This document shows positions 1 through 11,967 of a stretch of DNA of 64,000 nucleotides, one piece after another. The position numbers and the translations under genes are program-made. The number at the start of each line of letters is the position of its first letter. The stretch's first letter is position 1. Source of the stretch: Macquaria australasica (taxonomy: Eukaryota > Chordata > Actinopteri > Centrarchiformes > Percichthyidae); NCBI GenBank assembly GCA_005408345.1, contig SEMN01000032.1, forward strand, positions 660,001 through 724,000, read 5' to 3'. Below the pieces are notes generated by a model, which saw only the letters and a list, made by a program, of their open reading frames with translations, was not told the DNA's origin and did no database searches.

Positions 1-80
1 ACTTTTACTCCAGCTGATACCAGTACTTACTGTCCGTGCCGCCATGTTAAGGCTGTATGCTGTTTGTGTCAAAGGTGCAG
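1..80 (+). other. ubl7 upstream flank, 5' UTR or intron end
   Basis: The 80 bases before the ubl7 start end in GTGCAG, directly before the ATG. They could be the 3' end of an intron after a 5' UTR exon outside the window, or transcribed leader. There is an out-of-frame ATG at 44 and an in-frame ATG at 57. No TATA box or CpG-rich promoter is visible, so the promoter probably lies upstream of the window. Confidence 0.4.
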
Positions 81-3000
81 ATGGCTTCTTCAGACTGGCA
101 GCTGTCTTTGAAGCTGGTGGATCAGCCCAAAACCACTTTCCACTTCCCAGAGATGATGCCAGGGGATGTTTCACCTGGAGGATACAGAGTCGCTACTTTA
201 AAACAACTTGTTGCAGCACAGCTCCCAGACGCCATCCCAGACCCTGAACTAATAGGTCTGTTACAGTCCGCGGGGCGTTTGAACGTAATAAATGAGCTGT
301 GAATGAAATGTTTCTGTGTGTGCTGTTTGTGCCACTGACAAGAAAATCCCAATACTCTGTTGTGTGATCTCAAGGTAAATAAAGGCAGAGTGTTGCGGGT
401 CCTTAACATGTTCTGCCTCCGTTCGTGTCTCGTATCAGAGCTGGTCCACTGTGGGCGGAAACTTAAGGATGATCTGACACTGGATTCCTGTGGGATTCAA
501 CCGGGATCCACATTACACATCCTCAAAAAGACCTGGCCAGAGCCAGAGAGCAGTCCAGGTCTGTGTGTTTGTCATTTAAGCACTGAAATCGTGTTTTAAG
601 CTGTAAGTCTGAATGTGGACATGCGTGTTTCTTCTCTAGAGCCTGTGAACAGAGCAACTGCAGCCAGGGAGTTCAGGGTGTTTCATGCTGCTCTTCACTC
701 TCTCAACTCTGCCTACAGAGACTCGGTGAGTAGACGACACACACAGCGGCAGGCACATCGCTGCCCTCTCCCTTCTCCCTCCAAAGAGTGTAAATTATGT
801 TCCATTTGATCTACTTTCGTACTTAGTTTTAGAACTTTATTTGGTCAATGTCATGAAGCACAATGTTTGGTCTTCCATCCTCTGCTCATGTGATTTCTCT
901 CTCTCGATGCATTTCTGGACAGTCTTTGGTACAATATCTCAGCCTGCTGTTACAACTGAAGGGCATAGGTTTAGGCCTTGTGTAGATTTATTGTCTCCTA
1001 TTCAGATACATTCAGACCTAGCTTCACAAAATATCTGAAATGTGTCCTGATTTATCTCTTGTGATCAGATTTCACTTTCTTTTTGTAATCTGATTATATC
1101 TGTAGGAAAACTGTGACTGTTGCTTAATACACATTTTCACATTTGCACTTGGCCATAAAGCTAGGTGGGGGATACGGAGTTCATCCTCTCCTCAATCCAA
1201 ACCTTGTCTGAGTTATTTGACATAGGCAGTAAGCCGTATCCAGTAGGGTTTGGTAACTTTCTGCCAGACACACAGTAGAAAGTGCAGTAGGTTGTCCTTC
1301 ACTGCGGACTGCAGGAATGCATTTTTGGACACACTCATCCTTGACCTGAAGACTATTTGGCTTGGGTGATTGGATTTTTCTCCACTGTCACTTGTGGGTG
1401 CAGTCATACCTGAGTTCACAACTGTTTACTTACGATTGGATCAACCTTGATGCATTTCAGCGCTTCGTGTGAACAGGGCTCACTGGGCAGCTACGAGCTG
1501 GTCAAAGATTATCCTCAACAGGAACAGGTTTAGCTATTATGTGCTGGCAGCTTAACCTACTAGTTGGCACAGTCACTTTTAGAATACCAGCATGTTGGCT
1601 TGAGTGATAAAGGGATAGTTGAGATAGGAATGGGCATATTTTTCTGACATAAACTGGTATGAGCTATTCACTTGTATTGATATTGATCCATGGATATTGG
1701 CACAGATGTGGATGGAGATACTTGTCAAGCAGCAGATGGGGTCAGTTGACAAAACTTTTAAATCACAAAACAGCACTCAGACAACATTTTAACCCTCCTC
1801 ATTAGACTACAGCATCTATAGTGTATTCTGATTTGTCACAGAACTATTTCATTTGCGGAGTAATACAGAAATGATGCTGATATCAGACAGCAGAATCGGC
1901 CGCAGGTATACACCAGAGATTCATTCTGTTGTTGATGGTTTAAACATTGTTTGAGGGCTATAATTTGATTCAAAATGTTTCTAGGGTTGTATAGGGTTAA
2001 AAAAGTATTGATTTAGTTTAGTATGTAGTAACTAGGATACTATTACTGCTTCTTCTTGTTCTTCTACTGCTGCTGCTACATTTACAAATGGGACTTACTG
2101 TCTTTCCCCTACACTTAGGTATATAAAATGCTGACAAATAAAGAGTCTCTGGATCAGATCATTGTGGCTACACCAGGGCTCAGGTCAGACCCAGTTGCCC
2201 TAGGTAAGACCTGCTGAGTTTTTTAAACACTGTTATTGTACCATGCAAATATGCAAATAGTAACAATTTCCCTAACACCGTTTTATGTGTTATCAGGGGT
2301 GCTCCAAGACAAAGATCTCTTCGTGCAGTTCACAGACCCTAACATGCTGGATGTGTGAGTGTGGCTCTTCTTTGTTATTGGCTCTGATAATATGACGCAT
2401 AATTGGTGAGTATAGCACAGCCACACAAGTGGTAAGGTAACTGTACTTTTCTGGTCTGCATCATAGATTGATCGCTTCACACCCAGCCCTCGTCAACGCC
2501 ATCATCCTGGTCCTGCACTCTGTGGCAGGCAGTATGCCCACCCAGTCCAGTGCCAGCTCTTCTCGCAATGTCTCCGCCAGTTCTTACAGTGATATGCCAG
2601 GTGAGCAAGAAAGACGGCGCGGTAAAAACAGGCAGAATCTACGGCAAGCAGGAGAGGGTCGCTTATAGTTATATAGAATTGCTGTTGACAAGCTCCAGAT
2701 ATTGAAACAACAGAATTGAGACAGACAATAATTTAATACTTAAAATGCCGTACTACTTGCAGTATAGTGTCTGCCCTTTTGAAACAGAGCATACATAGAC
2801 ATTTTGAAGTTAAAAATAGTTTTCAAAGACGAGCTTTGTTCTTGTCTATACTTTAATCAGCTTTTGTTGTGTTCTCACTACAAACGTACAAATAATTATT
2901 TTTCTCTGGCAGGAGGCTTCATGTTTGAGGGCATGTCTGACGATGAGGAAGATTTCCAGTCCGTGAGTCTCTCCGCTTGCTGCTCAACATCAGATATCAT

Positions 3001-3928
3001 GTACAGGAAAAGTGATGACGCAAGGGGACCTTAATCTATGTATATCTGTGTGTCTGAATGTATGTCACAGGGGAGTCCGGCAGGTCCCTCCAGCAGAGCA
3101 GGAGGCTCAGCAGGAATGCGACCGGTGTCTCTGAGCCACAGTGGAGCGACAGGCCCTCGGCCAATAACACAAAGCGAGCTGGCGACAGCTTTGGCCCTCG
3201 CCAGCACCCCTGACAGCAGTGCGGTCACTCCGACAACTTCAAGCCAGGTGAGATTTATTTACATTTGTTTTATATGTATTAAAAACACGATCCCTGCCAC
3301 AAAACCCTGGCTACATCACTGCAGATGAATACATTTATCTTTTCGTTTTTTTTTTTTTTCCGGTCATTCTGTCTTTGATTCAGACGGACCCCTCCAGTAG
3401 TGTAGCTCCCATGCCAGCAGGGACCCCAGTCAGCAACGATCTCTTCAGCCAGGCTTTACAGCAAGCTCTGCAAGCCTCCAACATGTCTGCTCTACAGGTG
3501 AGGCCATAAACTCTCTGACTAAATCCCACATATTCAGTTCACAGGAGGAAATGTATTTTGAAATATTGATTAATATAATAATAAATGGTAACTGGTCTGT
3601 TTATCCTTAGTGGTAGAAGGTTTGCATTTGTGTGGTGTCAGTGTACGGTATGCACTGCAGCTGTAAAGTTGTTTATGCAGAGCTAAAACGAGGCAGGAGT
3701 GAAAATTATTGGTGCTTTAGACTCTGGGGATTTTGGTTGGTCTACGGGTAAAAGAGTTACTCAGTGAATGTGTTTTTGTTTTGCCAGGGCCGCTGGCAGT
3801 CCCAGATGCAGCAGCTCAGGGACATGGGGATCCAGGATGAGGAGCTGATGCTGAGGGCGCTGCAGGCCACAGATGGTGACATCCAGGCTGCCCTGGAGCT
3901 CATATTTGCTGGAGGCCCAGGACTCTGA
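81..3928 (+). CDS. ubl7: Ubiquitin-like protein 7, complete ten-exon coding region
   Basis: Coding exons are 81-255, 439-558, 640-725, 2119-2203, 2297-2354, 2467-2600, 2913-2962, 3071-3247, 3384-3497 and 3788-3928. All junctions are GT-AG, and the summed length of 1140 bases gives 379 residues plus TGA, close to the roughly 380 residues I recall for human UBL7. Residues about 8-98 form the ubiquitin-like domain, with VHCGRKLKDD and CGIQPGSTLHILKK recognisable. A Ser/Thr/Gly-rich linker follows, containing an acidic patch (SDDEEDF) and the conserved PRPITQSELATALALAST block. Residues about 332-376 form a UBA domain (MGIQDEELMLRALQATDGD). Members of this family are thought to bind ubiquitin or ubiquitinated proteins; a specific role cannot be read from sequence. 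The start at 81 was chosen by homology; an in-frame ATG at 57 would add eight unrelated residues. Whether this is the a or b teleost duplicate cannot be decided here. Confidence 0.95.
726..2118 (+). other. ubl7 intron 3 (largest ubl7 intron)
   Basis: This 1.39-kb intron runs from a consensus GTGAGT donor at 726 to a CACTTAG acceptor ending at 2118. It separates the exon ending AYRDS from the exon starting VYKMLTNKES. I see no coding segment, RNA gene or recognisable transposon in it. The other ubl7 introns are 80-310 bases, and I saw nothing but splice signals in them. Confidence 0.7.
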
Positions 3929-4136
3929 GCCCATACCCCACGAACAAAGGCTTTTATAGAGGAGAGAGCAGGAAACAGTGCCCAGGAATGATAAATTATC
4001 GCTTTAGACATCCAGTGTATAGATTATATTGTGTTATTACGCTATTTATCCCATTTACATACAGTACAATTTCAGCTGAGCTCCACAAAGGCCATAACAG
4101 CTTTTTTCTTATTGATGTGACTAGACTTATATTTTA

Positions 4137-4142
4137 AATAAA
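4137..4142 (+). terminator. ubl7 polyadenylation signal AATAAA
   Basis: A canonical AATAAA lies 209 bases downstream of the ubl7 stop codon, in an AT-rich context (TTTTAAATAAATG). It is the first such hexamer after the stop and implies a short 3' UTR of about 230 bases ending near 4155-4165. The cleavage site is not directly visible. Confidence 0.65.
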
Positions 4143-5704
4143 TGTAAGCTTACCTCGTCATCTCCTGAGCCTGTCTTACTGGTAATTAGTAGGTGGCATT
4201 GACTGTAAGCTTATTGCATTGGTCTAGTCAATCTAAATACTCAGTTGAAATGCTGGTGTGCAATCATGAGGCCACCGTGTGCCTGCTCATTTTTCTTGAT
4301 TGTTTCTGAATCACACAGGCATACTGTATATAATCACATAAGTATTGGCTTGCATTGTCTACTGAGGCTATGTAATTCCCCTATTTGTACACTAGATGGC
4401 AATGCAGTAGTTTATTTCTACCCAGACATGACTGATTATCCTAAGTCATCCTAGCAGACACACTGCTTGTTTATTTGCTCTTTCTTCCTCTTCTAAATTT
4501 AAAATCATGTTCTTGATCTGCCCTCTGTTGAACAGTGTTTGATAAATGGTTGTTGTATTTGTAGTTGTGGGCTTTCATTTTTCAAAGAAGCCAATAGGCT
4601 TAGACAGCCTGTAACATAAAAAGGGAAGTTGCACAGATAAGGTGATAGCTTTATTAACATCCGCTGAGATGTTGCTGTGCCAGCCTTAATATGGAGGGCT
4701 ACATTTGCTTTGTCTCATTGTCTCCCATCAGGGTATTTTAGGGGAGGACGTATTGCATGCCCCCCCCCCTGCGCTGCCTACCGTTCTCCATCTACAGTAA
4801 TTGCCCTGCTTAGTTTTATTACTGCGTCTGTGAATGTGACAGCTCAATCAGTGGATTGCCCTTTCATGAGCGCAGCACCCAAACAGCGCTTTGTGTCCGT
4901 CTGTCCCCATTACCATTTTATATGCAAGCACACCTGCGGGCAATTTCCATCTCCAATTGCCTCCAAGGGTATTTTAAAAATAAAGCATTTCCACTGTGCT
5001 GAAGGAAACAGTGTCATAGCTTCAACAAAACAATAGCGAATGTGAAAGTGTCATTGCCTTTTCTAGCGAGTTAAAAATGAGACGGTTGTGCTCGCCCAGA
5101 TGAAATAGTGGAATTTTAATTCAAGCAGGCGTATTGCAGAATAGTTTTGCATTGATTTCCATTTAGACGTATTGTTTTTATGTACTTCTGTTGCTAGTAA
5201 GCTGTGAAGTCAGATGTGGTAGGTGTTGCAGCGTACATGCAGTGTGGTGTATTGGGTCTGTTTGGGTCTGTTTTTATGCACAGACTGCCATCACAAGCCT
5301 CATAACTGCAGCTTTCAGGATACTCTCAACAATTTGCTGCGGAAAATCATGTGAAGTTGTCATGGAGACACTCGATGGTGTGCGAAATGCCGTCACACAT
5401 ATGGTAAAGAAAAGCTGTCATTACACACCATATTTAGGTCCCTTTTGTTGTCAGCTGTGAGAGTCATATTGACTATATATAATCTCTTAGGACCTTGCCT
5501 TATATTAAATCCTCTGTCCACCTTTCTGTCACAAGAGAACTGAACTACAATACACAATATGAACTGAAGTATTGTGTGCACCTGTCGACTCTGTCATCAC
5601 CTCTTCATCAATGGAAGACCTGGCTATTCCAAAAGCATCTTATATTCATTCCACTAAAATTTGAGGAATAAAGATGCTGTTGTCATGACAGCAAATCCAA
5701 TACA

Positions 5705-5731
5705 TGAGAGAGAGAGAGAGAGAGAGAGAGG
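5705..5731. repeat. (GA)n microsatellite
   Basis: An uninterrupted run of GA dinucleotides, about 13 units, in intergenic DNA. Confidence 0.9.
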
Positions 5732-7110
5732 TAAATCTCACCCACTGGTGGCACTCGCCATCACAAGTGAACGACCAACTTTGAAGATCTCAGAGGGAAA
5801 AGAAATAATGGAAAACAAGCTGTTATTTCTCTTTCTCTGTCAATTCTACCACTTGAATCAATATAGTTGCTGTTCATCGGGCTTTGCCACAGTTAGCACA
5901 GGGTGCCTGCCTACACAGCACTTGGCCAAAGAGGTTTTGAATAGCTGTGAAGAGACACATTATTCTCCAAGAGTTTGTGAGACTTTCTTATGTGTGTTCT
6001 TTAAATTTTCCACTCACCAGTCACCACAACGACACGGCAGTGGATGCACGTCCGTGGTAAAACCCCGTCGGAGCAGGAGCAGGAAATAGCTTAAACAACT
6101 GGAAAGATGCCTTGCTAATGAATCAAGCCTGGAGCTTTGAAGCTGGCACAAATCTGCCCAATTACTCCCACAGTGGCCTGGGGATTCAGGTAATGAGCAA
6201 GGTTTTGCACCATGTCATTATAGGCAATAGGCTATGTTAAGCCAATAGAAATCATCAATGCCAGACCTTTTGAAATGGTGTAAAAGCTCCTCTAATCAAG
6301 CCTTCACAGACAAGTAAAACAATACCAACGCCATTCTCTCCCCCGATGAAATCCGACGTGCCAGAGGAGGAGGAAAGGATAGAGTTGGTATAATGCCCTC
6401 CATCCGCTTTTGTCTTTCTGAAAGGAGGCAACCCATGTGTTATTAACATAAGGTCTGTTACCTGAGATTGCTTTCTGCCTGGCGTGACTGAGCGGAATAT
6501 GAAATGAGCTCCTGATGGACACAAGGCCATTTTATCCCCTTGTGGCCCATTCATTGCTTTCAAGCCATGCTTTTATTCTTCAGCACTCTTTTTTTTTTTG
6601 TCCACAAAAGCTGCTTTGATGCGTTTCATCCCAGGTGCTTTAACCCTTGATGGAGCTTCTCTGGAGGAAAACGGAGCTGCAGCAGAGGGAGAAGCAAAGA
6701 TCATGCACAAACCACTGGGAGTTAGAGTGGAAGCTTAAAAAAGCAACTTCACTCCTTGTTGTGTCTGAAGTTGTGGATTTGACTGAGTCGTATGAGATAA
6801 AGAAAATCAAAAACTAAATCTAAAATAACATTTGAAATTGATTTTTTTCCCCCTCAGAAGTAATTCAGTGCTTAAGCATGTGTGTAGCCAGTGCTGTTAT
6901 TGAACAATGTTGTACTAATTCTCTTTTTTGCAATTTGTGGAGACGTTTATATGAAATTTTTACAGGGTCATTTCCAAAGAAAAGTGGCCAAAAAACAAAC
7001 AAAAAGGCTCAATAATGTGCGTCGTTTCACTCATTGTCATATCATAAAAATGTTCTCTATCGCACACATACTTATGTAGCTGCAAATGGCTTCCTCAAAG
7101 TCCTCAAACA

Positions 7111-7174
7111 CCTAGAGTTTGGCTTCTACTGTAACTGACAGCCAGGTCAGTTACAGTAGAAGCCAAACTCCAGG
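7111..7174. repeat. Near-perfect inverted repeat, 29-bp arms and 6-base loop
   Basis: The left arm 7111-7139 (starts CCTAGAGTTTGGCTTC) is the reverse complement of the right arm 7146-7174 (ends GAAGCCAAACTCCAGG), with one mismatch. The loop is AGCCAG. Transcribed from either strand it would fold into a long, almost unbulged hairpin. It could be a young inverted duplication, a fold-back element or a hairpin RNA source. No flanking target duplication was seen and I do not recognise it as a known microRNA. Confidence 0.85.
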
Positions 7175-8513
7175 CATGTGCATTACAGATTCTGCCTACT
7201 ATCAAACGACTCGAGGGGCTGTGAATGTTCAATGTTTCCTTTCATCAACCCCCTGCCTGTGCTCTCCTTGAATACCTGCCAGCTGTTTTGTGGCCAAAAT
7301 GTGCTGTGTAAAAACACTTTTTGCTGTCACAATGCAACAGTTCTGAAAGGGGTTTTAGGGTGAGGGATTAGGGATTTCACTGTTAAAATTGCCTTCAACG
7401 GTACTGAACGCTGGACTCTGAGCAGTTTGATTTACATGTAGCAGTAACACCCCAAAGGGTGCGATAGCATGTAACTATTGTAGTGATGTGTCTGGATGAA
7501 AAGTATCCACAATCAAAGAAAAGAATGCAGTGCAAGAAGTACAGCTTTTGCATCTATACTGCCTGAAAATTGGTTTTAAAGGTACAAAATAGAGAAGCAT
7601 AAAGACAATCAACTAGATCTGTTTTGCTGTTGTAGCAAAGCATCCATAAAACATGGATTTGCTGGTATTTGTCTGTCTACAGAGCGCTGTAATTCAGCAC
7701 TAATTATAGGGAAAACAGAGAGTTGGTACACTTCCAGTTAATTAATTCAAAATAATCGCTAGCATAACCCAGACAGTCTTTTTGTCAGTGCTCAGCAGGT
7801 TATCTGAACATGCAAACATGTAAAATTTGTCTACAGGCAAGCATACCATTCAACAAATATGGAGAATTCAGTTCTCAACAATAAATGAACAGCAAATTAA
7901 TATTTACTTGGGTTTAACTTGGACCTTTTCTTTTAAAAGGAGTTTACAATTGTCCCCATACTTAGTACCTAAGCACAAGGTTCTCCCAGCAAACCTCTTA
8001 GAAAATTAATAGGAAATTATTTTACAGACCCATAAAATAAAGCAGCTGCTCCTCCTCTTGGTTGACTAAGAAATGTCCTCATCTGTTACTTTAAAGGCAA
8101 AGACTTTCTTCAAATGCCAAGAATCATATATGATTTACACTTCATTAAATTTGCAGTGCGGACAAAAATAGCAGTCATGCATAAACTGCTGCTATAAACT
8201 TCTTTATTATCAAAAACCATAATTGTACTGTAATGCTACTGGGATGAGCAACCGAGTGAAGAAAAAAATATATATATTACAGGACTGTGCTACAAAGTGG
8301 ATCAATAGAGGACAAGTGCTGGAGTGCTTGCTTGATAATAGCGCCAGCATTCTGTCCTTGATTCAAACAATGTTCGGCTTCACCATGGTAACCAGCAGTG
8401 GTGAAGATACAGGAAGCTGTTCTCTTGCTAAATAATTATGTGTTTACGGATAAAATGACAGAAAAAAAAAGATAATTGAAACATTAAATCACACGTTAAC
8501 TCATAAACCCAAT

Positions 8514-8523
8514 TTTATTTATT
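8514..8523 (-). terminator. Candidate shf polyadenylation signals (overlapping AATAAA)
   Basis: On the minus strand this reads AATAAATAAA, two overlapping canonical poly(A) hexamers about 3.26 kb after the shf stop codon. If used, shf would have a long 3' UTR covering 8.5-11.8 kb. Other minus-strand AATAAA copies occur closer to the stop, for example at 11144-11149, so the real end is uncertain and transcript data are needed. Confidence 0.25.
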
Positions 8524-8774
8524 TTGAACCTTGATGCCTCTATGTCCCCATACAATACATTCAGTATATACATTTGGCCATGAGGGACTGTACAGAGATA
8601 TGTTATAGTAGTGCATACATACGTGGCACGAAAATGTACACCAAGGAAACTCATACATGCCACTTTACCACAGTAAAGTGATACACAAGATACACACGGG
8701 GCAAGTCAATGGCTGATGGTTGCTTACACCAGTACACACGCACACACAAACATGGTTCCATGCATGCACAATAG

Positions 8775-8784
8775 GGTGTGTGTG

Positions 8785-8829
<45 letters not shown>
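8775..8829. repeat. (GT)n(CG)n(CA)n palindromic microsatellite
   Basis: The run passes from GTGTGTGTG through CGCGCGCG into a long CACACA tract, giving about 55 bases of strict purine-pyrimidine alternation. Its 5' part is a palindrome centred on the CG run. Such sequence is prone to Z-DNA or cruciform formation. Confidence 0.85.
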
Positions 8830-8832
<3 letters not shown>

Positions 8833-11331
8833 TTAAGACACTTCTGAGGGAGGAGAAGGGCTCTGGCAGGTTCTCATAATAGAAATCTATGAATGTGGAG
8901 ACAGTGTCTGCTGACACCCCCCCACCCCCCTACACCTTCCCCTCTGTCTACTCCTTATTCTCATTTTCCCTTTCTCCAAAGCTAAGGCCTCTCTCTGGGC
9001 ATTGCGGCCATCATGCGCAGGCTCTCTCCTATAGTAGAGTAATACTCATCAGCAGCAGTAACTAAATAAAGAGCCTCTACTGTCAACATTTGATCTCTTA
9101 AACAGGGAACATTTGGAACATAAAGGATACATCACACATATAGTTTATTTCATTTGCATTTCTTCTTAGGATATCTTCTCTCAAGGTAATACATAGGTCC
9201 ACTTCGACAAAATACTATTCCTCAATAAAGCTGCAGAGGTCACCTCATCACATGAACAGACACCCTCATATGACATACTTATCTGACGACAGCAACACCT
9301 GCCTGCTCACTTACTGCACCAACAAAATAAACCTCCGTATACATCCCACTTTCTGCAAACTATTCGTTTTACTAATCAGGTCATTCTGCTGATTACATCT
9401 CTCTCTTCCCGGTGGACATTTTGTACCATCACATTTGTCATAAACATTTGGTGGAGGCACACGCTCCAATCATTTTCCCTTCAGTGACTGCAGTTCATAG
9501 TTGCATAGCACGCGGCAGAGATCAAGTCAAAGCCAAAATTTATTTGACTTTGCATACTGTATACAGTGGTCATGCTCACTAAAATCAGTTTCTAATCCCT
9601 AGTGTCAGTCATTTTCAGCTTGCACCAAGGCCCCCCAAAATGTCAATTTTTACCTGGATTTGCTCATTAAACATCAGAGTTTTGCAACTCATAAGGCTGA
9701 CAAAGGTCTCCTCTGAAGAGGCAGTTTGATCGTATAAGCATCAGGCACTCTCATTAGTTCATGGTGTGGATACTGTTGGCAAATCAGCTTGTTCTTTCTG
9801 TAGTTGGTCAGTATTTTATATGCTGAAATATTATTGGGTCTGGCCACAAGACAGACCTGTCACTCCTATGAGTTGCTAAAGTCAAATGTGGTTAATGAGT
9901 GAATACAAGAAGAAATTAAACTTAGTAAGTCATGGGGTTGGATTCTGTTGTTTGAGTTCAGGGGAGAAAAAAAACAAAAGGCGCTGACAGCCAAAGAGGT
10001 TCAAGCAACGGCTGTCACCAGTTTGTACCAGCAGGGTAAAAAACACAGTGGAACTCAGAAAGTCTGTGCACACATTCTCATATGCATACACACACCGTAC
10101 ACATGTTGGCCACATGCATACTCACTCACATTCACACATGTATGCACATCTGGTAGTAAAGGGTAGATGATAAGAGAGGTTTTGATGCAAAGTGGAAGCA
10201 TGACGGGTCAGAGGAGGGGAGGGGGGAGGCGGGGTTATGCGATCGTCTCTCACGCGAGGCTTGACAATCCCGTTGGTCAGGAGATGCCGTGACTCGTGTC
10301 CCAGAGTCAGGCCACCGACGCAAACGTGCATTTAGCAGAACTTGAAACAACAAAAATGCAAAGCACCACAGTAAAAGAGGCCGGAGCAGTCCCAAAAAAC
10401 ACGATCACATCGGCACAGAACAATGAGGGCGAGGGGGCCGACAGGCCATCACAAAGGAGTAACACATCAGTAATAATTACCCCAGAATAAATTACAGTCA
10501 CAGAACAATCGTTAAAAGCAGAATTGGAAATCAGCTGATCTAGCGGACTGATTTGACCCATGCATTATAAGGCATTAACCAAACATTTGTTACTGACATC
10601 ACACAGTATCATATTAGTGACTATACATACAATTGCTGATCTGGAAAATCTGCTTGTGTTTTCATAAAAAAAATCTTGGATTAACTGTATTCAAAAAAAC
10701 AGATTCCTAAAACCAATGATGCAATTTTAAGGGAATTGGGAATGTCGAAGGGAGGGCAGATCGATGTTTGCAATCCCATTGTACCTATTGATCTGCAGAT
10801 GGGCGAATGAAATTGATTTTCTGAGGTAGACAATGCAGGCATATTTCATTCTCCCGATGCAAAGCCATTCTAAGCAGGGGTAGCGGGGCTAATTTGGTCC
10901 ATTTGGACAGGCTCTGGTCTCCAGCCTCAGCCTATTGTACTGTGTCGGATGGGTTGACCCATCCATCATGCTCTCCTGCCTGTCTCACCACTATGGTACT
11001 TACACTGTCATTGGTGTGATACACCCACTCATTGATGGATAGCAGACAGCATGCACTCTGACAAGATAGAGAGATCAGTCTGCACTGTTCACAGTGCCTG
11101 TTATTTCCATGCAGCTGGGGACACACCATTCATACAAGGCCAGTTTATTCAATATCCTGGCCACTGTATGGGGCCCATGTGGACAATATCCCCCAACATG
11201 CCTCATAAATGTCGCTTCCCTTACACAGCTCTTATCATCTTCAAATCCCCTCACAAACGATTACAGTATCAGCAGAGCCTAACCAAATGAGCAAAGTCAA
11301 ATAAACTTGTTCATACACAATTTTCATGATG

Positions 11332-11425
11332 TGCACTCTTAGGAAAAAGGTACAACATTTTATGGTAGAAGGTACACCCCAGTGACAAATGTTACTATGT
11401 TGTACCTTTCTTTTTCTTTGCGTGT
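11332..11425. mobile_element. Small MITE-like element with terminal inverted repeats
   Basis: The left end (from 11332, GCACTCTTAGGAAAAAGG) and right end (to 11425, CTTTCTTTTTCTTTGCGTG) are imperfect inverted repeats that share a GGTACAACA core. The inside reads as another GGTACA-containing repeat. The AAGGTACAA termini resemble short non-autonomous elements that I recall as common in fish genomes. The superfamily cannot be assigned from this copy and the target duplication is unclear. Confidence 0.5.
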
Positions 11426-11504
11426 TAAGTGCCAAGGAAAATCAGCTCAAGAATCAATGAAATGGTGTTCATCAGTCTGCGATATAATGAAGCGGGTGTC
11501 ATAA

Positions 11505-11547
11505 ATAAAATAAAATAAAATAAAATAAAATAAAATAAAATAAAATA
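11505..11547. repeat. (TAAAA)n microsatellite
   Basis: About nine tandem copies of the pentamer TAAAA. On the plus strand it could be mistaken for poly(A) signals. Confidence 0.9.
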
Positions 11548-11780
11548 ATCAAGACTTCTGCAACATTGAGTCTGTATGTGTAAGATAGTATGCAGTAGGC
11601 CTTCAAAATAGGTCTGGAATCTGTCGGCCAGTGAGGTGAGTCAGGATCAGCAGTTTTGGGATGCCACTGTTCATCTTCCCATGAGCCTACCGGGCTCTGT
11701 CCAGAGGGACAGGAAGCGTGGAGCCACAGGGTGGCCCAGTGAGTACTGTAGGGGCCGACGCCTGCAGGTGACCCAGAGCA

Positions 11781-11967
11781 CTATAGTGTCCTGATGGCTA
11801 CAGGGTAGAGCAGGGACATGTGTTCAGCACCCTTGATGGGCAGCTTGCGGCTGGAGTAGAAATGGATGATCTCAGGCACGCTGTCAAAAGGGCAGCTGTT
11901 CTGGCCCAGGATGTACTTGTTCTCCTTGGTCCGCGACAGCTTCATGTGCATGAAGCCCTGGCTGCTC
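11781..11967 (-). CDS. shf: shf last coding exon (SH2 C-terminal half)
   Basis: The acceptor TTTGTCCCCAG precedes GAGCAGCCAGGG; with the AA left by the previous exon it encodes KSSQGFMHMKLSRTKENKY onward to AIRTL and stop TAG (11783-11781). It covers the second half of the SH2 domain. The residue after QNS is Cys (QNSCPF), where my recalled human SHF has Pro. Confidence 0.93.

Larger units (their letters stand above)
4165..8510. other. Intergenic region between ubl7 and shf 3' ends
   Basis: About 4.3 kb with no supportable gene. The only structured items are a short poly-C run near 4761-4771, a (GA)n tract at 5705-5731 and the long hairpin at 7111-7174. The short open frames here have no recognisable domain and no splice context, and several are broken by low-complexity sequence. 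The stretch may include unrecognised regulatory DNA. Confidence 0.6.
8530..11780 (-). other. Region 3' of the shf stop, possible long 3' UTR
   Basis: This stretch follows the shf stop codon on the minus strand and shows no coding signal. It holds an alternating purine-pyrimidine tract (8775-8829), a GC/G-rich patch near 10200-10250, a MITE-like inverted repeat (11332-11425) and a TAAAA repeat (11505-11547). Part or all may be transcribed as shf 3' UTR. Nothing else is recognisable. Confidence 0.4.

Noticed and set aside
57..80. In-frame upstream ATG giving a ubl7 protein eight residues longer
   Set aside because: The added residues (MLFVSKVQ) do not match the known family start, and the bases before 81 resemble a splice acceptor (GTGCAG).
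4677..5036. Plus-strand open frame of 119 codons in the intergenic region
   Set aside because: It includes a poly-C tract, has no recognisable domain and no plausible splice or promoter context.
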